Shown here: in pieces, positions 12,176-24,389 of the stretch
How the letters are laid out: each line of letters begins with the position of its first letter
How positions within the stretch are numbered: the first letter of the stretch is position 1
NCBI RefSeq assembly: GCF_037975245.1
Contig: NC_092582.1
Span: forward strand, 828,001-892,000
Length of the DNA stretch: 64,000 nucleotides
Direction of reading: 5' to 3'
From: Apostichopus japonicus
Taxonomy: Eukaryota; Echinodermata; Holothuroidea; Aspidochirotida; Stichopodidae
Notes under the pieces: generated by a model
Databases searched by the model: none
Seen by the model: the letters and a program-made list of their open reading frames with translations, nothing else
What the model was told of the DNA's origin: nothing
Position numbers and translations under genes: made by a program

Positions 12176-13289
12176 TTCTTGAAGTACAATTTTAGTTTTA
12201 CATTTTAATATTCTTTATATCGATATCTGTAGGATAAACGAACTTGCCCTGTCATAATTGGTTCTGGTTATTATTATATTTGCAGCAACTGCTGCACATG
12301 GGTTTCACTTAAAGGTATGAATCTAAATAAAAACTAAATTAAAACTAAATAAAACTATAAAAATAAATGTTTCAATCCTTAAATTTTTAGGACACAAAAT
12401 AAATTAGTTATGGTCAAATTAGAAATTTCTGGTAAACTTGACCACATTTATAGAGTTTGCATATCAAATCGTCGGCACCGGAATTGCAACTTTAATTTTT
12501 GGAATATTTCATAACTAAAACTTTACATTTAATTTATTTTTGTAGTTTAGGTAAATAACCATTATTTAGACCTAAGATATCATAAATAAAACCCAAGCAA
12601 ACAAATTTAGCTTTTGTACTATTTTTTGTTATATTTCTTAAATGTATCCAAGAAAATAAATAAAGACAGTTTTAATACAGTTTTTAAACTTTTAACAGGT
12701 GGTTTGTTTTCTTATTTCCATAGTTAGTGGAATGTTCCCATGAATTATTGTTTTATTGTTTATTGTAAAGCAAAATCTAAGTTAAAAATATGTAACTATC
12801 AACCTGCTTTTTTAACCAGTTGTTTCTAAAATTATACTCCATGTAGGAATTTTTACAATTTTACGGGGAAATTTCCTTTAACCTGCCTGGAGGGCGACTG
12901 TAATCGTCCCAATTTAGTGCCTTTGGGCAGTTTTTTGACTGGCATATTGGACTATTAATCCCTGAATTAAAAGTATAAAATGACGATATTCTGTCTAGCC
13001 ACTTTTTTTTTAAAGTCTAATTGAATAAAATAATATAAACCTTATAGGCTGGATTCTAATCTAATTTGGCTTAATTTCAGTCTAAGAAAGGGTAAATTCC
13101 AGTCCTGTTACACTGAAATCTTTAAGTCTAGCTAGACTAAAAATCAGTCGTTTTACAGACTGAAAATTTTCAGTCCTTCCTTAGACTGAATTTCAGTCTG
13201 AAGGAACTGGTCCCTCAGTTCGTCCGCTCTTAGACTGAAATTTCAGTCTATTAGACTGAAATTTCAGTCTATAAATTTAAGAGAGTACT

Positions 13290-14569
13290 CCTTAAACATG
13301 GAGTCTATGTGAGTCAAACTAGAGATGTAGTATCCCCATTGAAATATTACGTTCAGGGTCAAAGTTCAAATAACCCAAAACAGCAGTTTGGCAATTACGC
13401 GAATACTGCAATGAGCAGGCAACCGAACTGAACAAATCAATGTAGGATATTTACATTGCATTAGCTAATGTAAACACCAAATGTCACATAGTCAGTAGAG
13501 GCCGATGACAGCCAAGGCATCAAAGTTGGCCAAATTGTTTTTTTTTACATTCAGAAGTGCCAGAAATTGCCCGAAAATGACCGGTTTATTAGAGTTCGGT
13601 GATTGGTTTTCATTGCTAAAATAATACGGGCTCCTAGCTTATTTGCCCCATATTCAGAACATGAAAATAATCTCATTAAATTCTGTTGAAATTTTTCGAG
13701 AAGCTATGTTTGTTTCAAAGAAATACACATTTGAAGTTTTGATAAATCTAGGAAACTAGGAAATTAAATATGTGCAAAGTTGCAAACTATGAGTATGACC
13801 TTAACAAGTGAACCCGTAATTACAAGCCTATATATCATTTGAATAATGTGAAGTTCCTCTTTTCAAAGAAGACAATACAATTTTTCACAAAATCGCCTTA
13901 GGCTGTGTTCAGTGTCCTTGAAAGGAAGGTGGTTAAAACAAAGGTATAACATAACATAAAATTAGGCAGTCATTCCATCTACACCATCAATGTGCATAAT
14001 TAGCTAATATGTATGCATTAAACTAGAATTGAAAAAAAATACCTATAAAGTGGACAATTTTTTGATGGATTTTGATGGGAGTTGAAGCTATTTTCATTAT
14101 TTCTAATGCCAATTATAGTGATTAGGACAACATTGTTTATAAGTGTCCGTATATCTTCAACAAAATTGCTTCAAATTAAACTTTGTTGAAGGATAATTTG
14201 TTCTTTTGACTATTGTGCACGTGTCAAACTAGCATATATATCTGAAAGTGACATACATACGAGAATTAATGACTATTTGAATTAGATGTTTTAATAAATG
14301 TTAAAGCATACTGTTCATATACCCACATTTATGATGGATGAAATCTGCAACTCGATGGATTGCCTACTTTCCGTTTCTTTGGAAGAAAATTCTTGATGCC
14401 TTGATATGGACGCTATATGTTGGTTAAAATGAATATACTTTTTGAATTAAGCAATCACACGTAATACACCTGAAGCTAAACAGAGACGGATTGAGGAAAT
14501 CCCTCATTACTTGGGAGGAGGTAGTGGATGAGTTCAATCACAAATATAACACGATAATTCAATTCCTAC
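13290..14569. other. Gene A intron or intergenic; no gene seen
   Basis: The first part continues the old interspersed repeat that the element at 7607 interrupted. The remainder shows nothing I can name. Confidence 0.4.
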
Positions 14570-14938
14570 CTTGTGAGCAGCTGACCGGTAAGCCTGACCA
14601 TAGCCCGTTTTGTTCACATGTACGTTCTTGATCTCCAGCCACGTTTGTGTAACCTGCATTACACTGGTAAGTCGCAACAGTACCCACTGTTCTTGTTCCT
14701 GAATCATAAGTGACCTGTCCATTGGCGGGTGCATTTAAAATGCCACAATGCACTTCTGTACTGCGTTCGCAAACTGGTGGATTTCCAGACCATTGTTTAT
14801 TGCTTAGACAAGTCCTAGTTGCATTGCCCACCAGACTGTAACCATGGTTACAGGTATATGTGGCAATCGCATCTATTGTTCTTGTCATAGGATCTACAGA
14901 ACTGCTGCCATTTAAAATAGGCGGGATGCTAGGACATT
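14570..14938 (-). CDS. Double CCP/sushi exon of gene A
   Basis: A 369-bp phase 1-1 exon with two sushi modules in a row. Module 1 starts CPSIPPILNG and includes TYTCNHGYSLVGNATRTC and WSGNPPVC. Module 2 starts CGILNAPANGQVTYDSGTRT and includes TYQCNAGYTNVAGDQ, ending with WSGLPVSC. Acceptor CCACATAG, donor GTAGGA. Other CCP exons in the window hold a single module. Confidence 0.88.
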
Positions 14939-17900
14939 CTATGTGGAAAAGAAAAAGATGTTAGTGTCATGTTTCAGGTCAAACTTCAATAGGCTATGTT
15001 GGTTAAGAATCTTAACTAAGATGAATCACTTATGTTCAATTAAATGTATATACACATTTCATTACTATATGAATGGTGGTTTTCGTTAATTTTTCTTTTG
15101 TCCAGAAAGAAATATTTAGGTGTTGCTCCTCTAAGGAGGTCTCCAGTTCATTTTGTTCATGGCCTTTTATCGCACTTTACGCACACCGTAGCCCATGCAG
15201 ACGCTACTATCTTAATGGTGACATAAGGCATTGCCTCATATTGATTTATCCCCTTCCCACCTCAAGTCTCACCTTGGTATCTAGCGAAAGGTAACCGCCA
15301 ACGATGATTCCAATGTAAACGACAATGCTCTCCCAAAAGTGTACATGCAAAGGCATTTTTAGGTTTTTCCTGCCTTATACCAATACCCCGTGGTGAACAA
15401 TTTGTGTTATTTTGTACTAACGTATAAACATAAAGGTATTTAAACTAGTTGAACATTATTTTGCAGAATTAGACATTTTATATGAACATTGAAACTTGTC
15501 TAGCAAAATCAACATTTAAATAGATAATTATTTGTTGCTTTTGTTGGATACAGGTAAAGAAAAGTAACTAGTGCATAGTTCATTACTGTATGATAAGCTT
15601 CAAGTTAAACCGTGTGACCTGAAAATACCGTAAACCTGAGAATACAAATTATATTCATACAGTGTCTCAAAATGTTATTTATATGGCGATCAAGAGGTCG
15701 CTAGTCGCGATCAAGTGAGCACGCGAAGAAATGCTGGTGCCTGCAGTGTTTCCAAAATAATATCGAACAATGCCAACTGACCTGTTTTGACTCATCCATT
15801 AGTATTGACTAATGCTCCGTACATCGTCAGTGAATCCTGAAGACGCCTCTCGGATAAGATGTTTCAGAGCTTACTTACTTTTCTTGAGGCAGCTTGCACC
15901 ACAGCGGCCGTCACACTTACACTCCCTGTTCTGTTTCCTACAGGTTCCATCTGATCTGCATGCTCTTTCACAGGGCCGTCCTGCGGCGACTTCATCACGT
16001 ACGTAACATTCTTGCGCTATTGAACGAGAAGACGAATCTTATTTTGACGTATTTCTCACCATTGATACCTCACCATTTCCTTTAATGATACCTCAACATT
16101 AATACCTCACCATTTCTTTCTAATGATACCTTACCATTGATACCTCATCATTTCTTACTAATGATACTTCACCATTGATACCTCACCATTTCCTTCTAAT
16201 GATACCTCACCATTTATACCTCACCATTTCTTTCTAATGATACCTCACCATTGATACCTCACCATTTCCTTCTAATGATACCTCACCATTGATACCTCAC
16301 CATTTCTTACTAAAGATACCTCACCATTGAAACCTCATCATTTCGTTCTAATGATACTTCACCATTGATACCTCACCATTTCCTTGTAGTGATACCTCAC
16401 CATTTATACCTCACCATTTCTTTCTAATGATACCTTACCATTGATACCTCATCATTTCTTACTAATGATACTTCACCATTGATACCTCACCATTTCCTTC
16501 TAATGATACCTCACCATTTATACCTCACCATTTCTTTCTAATGTTACCTCACCATTGATACCTCACCATTTCCTTCTAATGATACCTCACCATTGATACC
16601 TCACCATTTCTTACTAAAGATACCTCACCATTGAAACCTCATCATTTCGTTCTAATGATACTTCACCATTGATACCTCACCATTTCCTTGTAGTGATACC
16701 TCACCATTTATACCTCACCATTTCTTTCTAATGATACCTCACCGTTGATACCTCATCATTTCTTACTAATGATACCTCACCATTGATACCTCACCATTTC
16801 TTACTAAAGATACCTCACCATTGATACCTCATCATTTCCTTCTAATGATACCTCACCATTTATACCTCACCATTTCTTTCTAATGTTACCTCACCATTGA
16901 TACCTCACCATTTCCTTCTAATGATACCTCACCATTGAAACCTCACCATTTCTTACTAAAGATACCTCACCATTGAAACCTCATCATTTCATTCTAATGA
17001 TACTTCACCATTTCTACCTCACCATTTCTTTCTAATGATACCTCACCATTTATACCTCACCATTTCTTTCTAATGATACCTCATGGTTGATACCTCATCA
17101 TTTCTTACTAATGATACCTCACCATTGATACCTCACCATTTCTTACTAAAGATGCCTCACCATTGATACCTCACCATTTCGTTCTAATGATACCTCACCA
17201 TTAATACCTCATCATTTCTAACTAAAGATACCTCACCATTGATACCTCACCATTTCGTTCTAATGTTACCTCACCATTGATACCTAACCATTTCTTTTTA
17301 ATGATACCTCACCATTGATACCTCACCATTGATACCTCACCATTTCCTTCTAATGATACCTCACCATTTATACCTCACCATTTCTTTCTAATGTTACCTC
17401 ACCATTTATACCTCACCATTTCCTTTAATGATACCTCAACATTAATACCTCACCATTTCTTTCTAATGATACCTTACCATTGATACCTCATCATTTCTTA
17501 CTAATGATACTTCACCATTGATACCTCACCATTTCCTTCTAATGATACCTCACCATTTATACCTCACCATTTCTTTCTAATGATACCTCACCATTGATAC
17601 TTCACCATTTCTTACTAAAGATACCTCACCATTGATACCTCACCATTTCGTTCTAATGATACCTCACCATTGATACCTAACCATTTCTTTTTAATGATAC
17701 CTCACCATTGATACCTCACCATTGATACCTCACCATTTTCTTCTACCGATACCTCACCATTTATACCTCACCATTTCTTTCTAATGATACCTAACCGTTG
17801 ATACCTCATCATTTCTTAGTAATGATACCTCACCGTTGATACCTCAACATTTTTATCTAATGATACCTCACCAATTATACCTCACCATTTCTATCTAATG

Positions 17901-18261
17901 ATGCCTCACCATTGATACCTCACCATTTCTTACTTCTGCCTGGGTTTATAATGTGCATTTTTAAGTATTTTCACAATATGATATAAATCTTACTTTGGCA
18001 AGGTGTTGAACTGGTATCACCTGCCGTTTACGTCTCAGTATTAGGATACACAGGACACAGGACCAACTAAGCAAACACACACAGGTTGGCTTACAGATTT
18101 AAAATCCACTGATATCTTTGCAATGTCTGTAAATGGAAAGGTATTGTTAAAGATATGTTGTATTAAATATATATCTTACCATATATTTCTTGAATCTTCC
18201 CAAGGATGACCACAAGTAATAGCAGTTGTAGCGTCCACTTGAAAATCATTGTAGCCAGCAT
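14570..18261 (-). CDS. Gene A: secreted WAP-CCP-CCP protein, 5' part (3' end uncertain)
   Basis: Exon 1 (18180-18261) encodes a signal peptide, exon 2 (15879-16016) a WAP-like domain, and exon 3 (14570-14938) two sushi domains. All joins are phase 1 and in frame: G|CG gives Ala before QEC, and A|AA gives Lys before CPS. The signal peptide predicts secretion. Exon 3 ends with a good donor (GTAGGA), so more exons follow. They may be those at 5252-916, beyond the element at 7607-13286, or others I missed. Intron 1 holds a 1.9 kb minisatellite. The exon layout is the same as in gene B, so A and B are paralogs. Confidence 0.75.
15300..15878. other. Intron of gene A
   Basis: No further exon or defined repeat recognised; the open frames at 15044-15294 on the plus strand have no domain support. 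Confidence 0.35.
15879..16016 (-). CDS. WAP-like exon (CxC variant) of gene A
   Basis: A 138-bp phase 1-1 exon, acceptor TTCAATAG and donor GTAAGT. It encodes 46 residues starting QECYVRDEVAAGRPC. Eight cysteines follow C-x11-C-x3-C-x5-C-x6-C-x-C-x3-C-x3-C and end CKCDGRCGASC. This is the four-disulfide-core spacing with CKC in place of CC. It follows the signal peptide directly, so it is the N-terminal domain of the mature protein. Confidence 0.82.
16062..17940. repeat. Minisatellite of GATACCTCACCATT units
   Basis: About 1.9 kb of imperfect units of roughly 38 bp: GATACCTCACCATT twice, then TCTTTCTAAT or TCCTTCTAAT. Higher-order copies are visible; runs around 16140-16400 recur around 16440-16710. 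It lies wholly in intron 1 of gene A. Confidence 0.95.
18180..18261 (-). CDS. Signal-peptide exon of gene A
   Basis: ATG at 18261 opens 27 codons beginning MLATMIFKWTLQLLLLVVIL, followed by donor G|GTAAGA in phase 1. A short N-terminus, one Lys and a long Leu/Val core are typical of a secretory signal. The second ATG four codons on is an alternative start. It was called because it joins in frame to the WAP exon. Confidence 0.75.
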
Positions 18262-18424
18262 GTACCTGGTCAGCACGGCGTTCACGAAAAGTATTACTCA
18301 ATGCAGTGAAATTCTGTGCATAGAGTGTCAACTAAGGAGATTGTCTTTTGAATAAGAGTGATTTCCTTTGAACATGCTTTACTATTGTTTCCGAGATATC
18401 CGGACGTCAATGGGTTTATTGGCG

Positions 18425-19262
18425 GAATGCCATATGTACCAAAAATGTCTAAAACAATAAAAGCATGTCCAAAAATAATACGAGCGTATCCAAGATAATA
18501 TGAGAGTGTCGAAAGATGAACATGTCGAATGTAACTGCTAACTTCATTATTGTAGTGAACATTTTGGGATGTTGAATTCATGCCATTTGTTGCAAAATGT
18601 CCAGAATAACATAATCATGTCCAAATGTATACAAACATGTCCAAACTAATATGAGTATGTCAACAAATAATATGAGCATGTCCAAAATAATATTAGAGTG
18701 TCGAAAAATTATATGAACATGTCGAATGTAAATGCTAACTTCAACTTTGTAATAACCATTTAGGCGTTTGAAGTTACGCCATATGTTCTAAATATCGAAC
18801 GTTTTATTTTGGTGTGCTGAAAACAAATACAGCATATGAAGTATATGTATGTTAATGTATGTGTTTATATTTCAATGATATTTCGGTCGAGAATGATATT
18901 ATTTTCGAGATAATATGAGTTGAGTTGTTTCGTAGCGCGAGTGGTCAACCGGCTCTAAGGTGCTGTGACTATCAGTGTGTTACCAAGAATCATTGTGTCC
19001 AACACAGCATATGGCGTAACTTAAGGCGCCAAAATGTTCACTACAAAGTTGAAGTTAGTGGTTAAATTCGACCCTCTTGTATTATTTTTCGACACTCTTT
19101 CAATATTTTGGACATGCTCATATATTCTTTCGACACTCATATCTTATTTTAAACATGCTCATATTATTTTTGGACATGTTGTATTAGTTTCGACATGTTT
19201 ATATCAATTTGGAAATACTCATATTGTTTTGGACATTTTTTTGAAACATATGGCATTCCTTA
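18425..19262. mobile_element. Fold-back element with short internal repeats
   Basis: GGAATGCCATATGT at 18425 is matched by ACATATGGCATTCC ending near 19252. A second inverted pair lies inside: GAAGTTACGCCATATG at about 18769 and CATATGGCGTAACTT at about 19009. The arms consist of repeats like CATGTCCAAAATAATATGAG. The left arm is itself duplicated (18425-18565 and about 18577-18760). No coding capacity and no clear target duplication. Confidence 0.6.
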
Positions 19263-19645
19263 TATGGTATCCTTATCACTTCTGCACCTGGGATGACCTG
19301 TTTGCCCCGACCAAGAGTTTATTTCACAATGTTATTATCGTGTGACTTTAAATTGTACTTGTGATATCAATCGTCGTTAGTTCTACAGTTCGTTACAAGA
19401 GGAAAACCACAGCCATAGAGCGAACAGCGGAACAGAGGAGAGACTTAAATTGTCCAAACGTTATTAATTGGTCAAATCTACATTTGTTGTGTCTACTTTA
19501 GGAACCTGGGCAGAACTTCGGTGTTCTGGCAAATACCTTAGGCTGGTTCTTCAATCACTTCTCTGCGCATACAAATGCTTCATCGTTTGAGCATAACGAG
19601 CTGGTTTCATGAACGCGATTGGCTGTATGTTGGGTGCAAACGTGG

Positions 19646-20323
19646 GCCATACGCAAGGGCGGCGGAAGCACTTTTAATCTGGGGGGGGGGGACCGATTTC
19701 AAAGGGCACTTTGCAGAAATTCGATTGGACTGATGCAGCCTTATATTTAGTACCCTTGATAACTCTTATTGTATTAACTTATTTGCGTATACACATCACT
19801 CCATGAACGTCCCGCCCCCCCCCCCCCCCTTCAAGGAAAATATGCATACTAGCACTGCAATATCCAATGTGCAAATTGGGAAAAAAGGAACAAGTTTTCT
19901 TTTGAGACAAAATGAGGTGAAATCATGCTAGTTGCTAATGTAGGAATCTTTCGAATTAGAGTTTATTTCTTGTTAATATCTTAACCACTTTTTTCCATTC
20001 GAAATAGCTTTGAGTTTGACTCACAGAAATTTATTAAAAGTCAGGGGCGTAGCCAGGATTTGCAAAGTTGTATGCACGACTATCTGAGCGGAGCGCCACC
20101 ATTGGTTGGCGCGGAGCGTACAAGAATATTTTTAGTTTTACAAACCCCTCAGATGGCCGAAAACGGCCCTTCCCAAGTGTTCATTCTGGTTTCCTGGCCT
20201 CTTGCTAACTTGAGACACCTCAATTTTTATGTAGAAAAAGGGCACATTTTTAACCTGTGGAAAAGTGGGGGGCACGGGCCCCCTGTGCCCCCCCCCCCCG
20301 GTTCCGCCGCCCTTGGCCATACG
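19646..20323. mobile_element. hAT-type non-autonomous element with 8-bp target duplication
   Basis: The termini CAAGGGCGGCGGAAGC (from 19654) and GGTTCCGCCGCCCTTG (to 20315) are inverted. The perfect 8-bp duplication GCCATACG flanks them at 19646-19653 and 20316-20323. G and C homopolymers lie near the ends, and the centre includes GAGCGGAGCGCCACCATTGG, also present in the element at 61181. A CAGGGGCGTAGCCAGG start at about 20043 suggests a nested or chimeric copy. Confidence 0.85.
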
Positions 20324-23300
20324 AATTAGAGGGACGGTGCTATTAGTGCCATTGGAGAACTTCAAAACATTCTGGGACTAAGCAAGTTACATTCTACTAT
20401 TATAAACAGAACTATGTACCAATAGAACCTAGTTGATACGAACCTTAGCAGTATGAATACAACAGCATGCGGATATTTGTTGGTGTGAGGATGAGTACAA
20501 AGCCTTAACCAGCAGTACAAACTCTTGCATCAGTATGTAAACTAGGCTTTCAAAATGCCCTGACTACACACCATATGGCCTACATGTCAATAAGGGTTAG
20601 TATATGTCCATATGTACGAGAAACGTCACCTATGCTAGAATAGAAGTGGACTTATCCTATGTATTGTGGGGAGGCTAATCGATTAAGAGCATTAGAATGC
20701 TGTCATACTCCCCAACGTGTTTAATGCAGTAAATATGTTATCATTACGCAGGTACGAAGGAACATGCCTTTGATTAATATCATATTTCCGATACTTAAGT
20801 TAATGGAAAACCTTCTGTATCTACACTTTAATATCACTTGGAAAGAAATTACCTGGCTACCACGTCTTTGTACTCTCAGATGAAAACAAGGATTTAAGCC
20901 CACTCAATGAGGTGGACGTTAAGGAAAATGTACAGTACTTCAAACGTAGTGGGTGTATGACGTACTTCCGGAATTATGACCTCATATATGACGGTCATAT
21001 GTAAAGTTTGGAATGAGAACTTCAACTACTTCTATTTTCATTTGTAGTGGAAAGAATTCGAAAACTGAGATCGGTAGCAGAGTGAAAGTAAGATGTACAT
21101 AAGAAATATATACGACAATAAGTCAGTGGTCTAAAATAAAGTTAGCGCTAAGAGAGACTCAAGTTAAAACAAAGATTTGATCGACATCAGTAAAGTTTTG
21201 TTTGTAAGTATGTCAGACGAGTGTTGAAGTAATTAGAGTGTGCGTTTGTATACATCGTTTCACGTTAGAAAAAACAGAAGGTACTTCCCCTAGCTTCCAC
21301 CGGGAGTAATAAATCTCAAATATCGGATTATGCACTTCCTGTTACAGGAAATCAGTAATAATGGGGAACATCTACCAATACGGATGTCCCTGGCATTAGT
21401 TATACATCATGTTAGAAAGTCACATGTGTCCTATACGTTACTTAGCAGCTGTAAATGTAACATCTCCATTTAACTTGGAGATGCAAGCACCAGAGGAATC
21501 GTTAAGCCGTACCGGCTGTTATAGCCCCCCCCCCCCCCCCCATTGGAGGTGTTAGTCCCATGTAACTTTGATATTTTGAGCTTCAAGTCAGCACCAATTT
21601 AGATGATGGATGTGTCTATTAATAAATGCTGGTTGCAAGATTTAATTAAAGAAATTGTCAGAGCGCCATCAAGTAGGGGTAATAATCTAACCGGAGCACC
21701 GAAAGGTAATTTCGGATGGGGTGCAGGAGTACACTGCTAGTTATTATTCAAGGGGCTAACAATGGCGAATAATTCCCGAAGCTACAGTATTTCAAGATAA
21801 ATGTCTCCTCATGGCTAAGTAAAAAATCCGCGTCCAGCTAATGACAGTAGTCGAGAAAATGCCCAAATTTTGAACGCCGATGGGTCAAAATACCATATTT
21901 TGTACGCTGATTGGTCAACATACCAACCACTCGAATCCGGCGCTCTCTCCATTTTTTGCTACAATCTCACTCGGCTTCCTAGGCACATGTTACTAATTTT
22001 AGTCAGTTTAACACCGTTTGTTTCGCGCGCGTCGGTCAACTCAGCCACTATCATTTCTACACGCCTAACAGTGGCGCATCCGGGATATCTGTGAAGACAT
22101 ATATCGGTAGATATCGAAAAACTGAGCGGTGTATCATTAAGTTGGTAAACAGAAGCGTATCGTGTTAAAATAGTTCAACTTTGATATAATAAAAAAATAC
22201 CTTTTTAGCTAATTAAGTCAATAAATTCCGTATAGGGAGGCCGAATGTCTTTTTTATTAAGTCTTCAAGGAAATAAAACAGAAATTACTTATGTAGTCTA
22301 TGTATAATTTGGTAGATGGACTAACGTGCTTTTGTTTGGAATTTAATGTCTCCGTGGCAGTAGCGGATCATTGAGTAAGACCCTTTACTTAAGTAATATC
22401 AGTACTACTTTACTTACTACCTCTCTAGTCCTATTTATATTTCAAGTTCTCAATAGGTTTGAATTTTTGAGGTGAAAAGTCGCACTTTCAAGGCACAACT
22501 GGAAGTACCGATAATCGTAACAGTGGAGGGACATGGTAGAAATTTTGAAGAAAAAGTACCGCTTAGAGTAACAATTCAAAATTTTAGTTTCCTGCAATAA
22601 ACTTCAAAAGTTTTAAGATACAGACGACAGTTCGAAATAACTGTCGACCTTTTGAGACAGAAAAAAATACTCTCGAAATAGAAACTTTTTATACAGTAAG
22701 AATTCAAGATAGTTTTAAATAACGGGCAATACAGTTTCAAATTTCCAGAATATGAAGTACTAATTTCTAAAATACTAGTTAATGTTGCAAAACAATTGTG
22801 GAAACTTGAAGAGCACATGGGGCGAAAGATTGAGAATAGATCTTTTTGTAACATTTCGAGGTAGAAAGTACTAATTTCGATATTTCATGTTGAAATTTCC
22901 AGAAGAAAATTTCCGAGACAAAAAGTAAATAAGAGAGAAACAGATTTGATGGTGATTTGATTGAACGAAAAGGCGTAAATCTGAGCCACCGTAGCATATA
23001 CAAAAACTCTAAATTTTTCTGCGAAAGATCCCTTCATCCATTCCCTAAACCCCCAGTCCCACCCTCCTCCGTTTCCCTGTAGTTTTGGTAGCTTCTCGCG
23101 CAACTGTAATATGTAGTGCATCGAACACGAGTTGACCTTATGAACATGGCATGTTTTGAATATTTTATTAAACACTTCCTGTGTATTAGGGCAAGAATCA
23201 GGGTTTCACTCAACAATAAGAATCACTGTTATGTGTAAGAAGAATAGGCCTATATTGCACAACGATGGCAGTGTCCATGGTAATAGGCCCATTCCGTGGG

Positions 23301-23790
23301 AATTTGTTTAAATTTGCCAAAAATGGACAGTCACTAGCACTAGGATACGTATGTGACATATTATTTCCATTATTTATATTAACACTGCTGCTGCAAAACA
23401 CTTTTTGCGACTTTTGCGAGAAGCCAGCAAAGGTAAAGAAGATCATCTCAACACCACTTTCCAGGACATTATTTTAAAAGAGACCTTTCCGCTCCTAGAA
23501 ATGCAAACTTTGTCTTTAATATTCTGTGTTTCTACATCTCTCTCATTCCCAAACAAGATCAAAAGACAATTTTGCCTTTCTGGCTGAAAATAACTTTATT
23601 TACTATGTCCACAAAAAGAAATCAAATCTTTAAGAGTTCAGAAACTACACATCTTTCACTAGCTATAGCTAACATATAAGTCACAAACTCATATGAAGCC
23701 AGCTCTCTATGTATAATTGGTACAAGGTAATGATCAAATCTTACAAACCATAATACCCCAAAATGCTCAAGTATGTTACATGACTACAAA
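20324..23790. other. No gene recognised
   Basis: About 3.5 kb of AT-rich sequence. A C-run lies at 21525-21540. Short open frames (for example at 21870-22094 and 22576-23216) show no domain, splice pattern or codon signal I can support. Confidence 0.35.
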
Positions 23791-23794
23791 GTGC

Positions 23795-24121
23795 ACCCAG
23801 CTGCCCAGCCAGCATGCCCAGTTGGGGCCCAATTGGGTTTCACTCGGTTGAATTGGGCCTGGTTGGGCCAGGGCCAGCCCACTCAGTGCCCATTCGGGCA
23901 CAATACAGTTTGGCCCTTCTGGTTAACATACTTCAAAACATTATTGAGATGTTCAACACATACTTGATTTTAGCTTTGGAAAGCTTATAGGTTCTTCCTT
24001 AGGCCACCAATCCTTGACAACAGTTAATTCATTAACGTAGTGGCCCAATTGGGACAGACTCGGTTTTTGATCAGGTTGGCCCTCATGTATGGCCCGCTTC
24101 GGGCTCATTCGGGAGCAAGAC
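23795..24121. repeat. TTGGGCCC-rich repeat block
   Basis: Imperfect units with CCCAATTGGG and GGCCCAATTGGGTTTCACTC. The same motif family forms a longer array at 28780-29200. Confidence 0.6.
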
Positions 24122-24389
24122 GGTTTCACCAGGGGCTTTCTGTGACTGTGTCGAGTGGGGGGGGGGGGTGTACGGATCCAAATTAACGGCCAAAATTGAT
24201 TGTTAGCAATCTCGCTCGAAAAAATGAGGTTAGTCTGCGAAAAATATGTTAAATTGGTAAGATTGTTAGCCGAAAAAACTGACAAGAAAAGAAAAAGAAA
24301 AGAAAGAAGGTCATCAGTATATTTGATTTTACCGAGGAACTCACGAACACCCCCACCCCCCCCCCGTACGGTACGCCCCTGGGTTTCTC
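24122..24389. mobile_element. Short hAT-type element with near-perfect 8-bp duplication
   Basis: Starts with CAGGGGC at 24130 and ends with GGTACGCCCCTG at 24381. The flanks are GGTTTCAC and GGTTTCTC (7 of 8 identical). G-run and C-run subterminal blocks as in the other copies. Confidence 0.6.

Larger units (their letters stand above)
7604..13289. mobile_element. 5.68 kb inverted-repeat DNA element carrying a SAMD3-like gene
   Basis: The ends are 7607 and 13286, where ACTCTCTTAAATTT at the left matches its complement AAATTTAAGAGAGT at the right. ACT flanks both sides (7604-7606 and 13287-13289), giving a candidate 3-bp target duplication. Subterminal blocks (7615-7815 and 13070-13280) are dense in short palindromes such as GACTGAAATTTCAGTC in both orientations, as in elements whose transposase binds subterminal arrays. 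Inside are a spliced plus-strand gene (8002-11178), a tRNA-like sequence (8817-8901) and two blocks of 42-bp repeats. No transposase was recognised, so the superfamily is open. Confidence 0.72.

Noticed and set aside
11362-12182. Several frames of repeating Val-Thr-Phe-Gln type peptides
   Set aside because: The 42-bp tandem unit is a multiple of three, so it stays open by chance.
16062-17940. Regularly spaced repeats that might look like a CRISPR array
   Set aside because: Units are directly tandem and the intervening parts are themselves repeats; the context is a eukaryotic intron.
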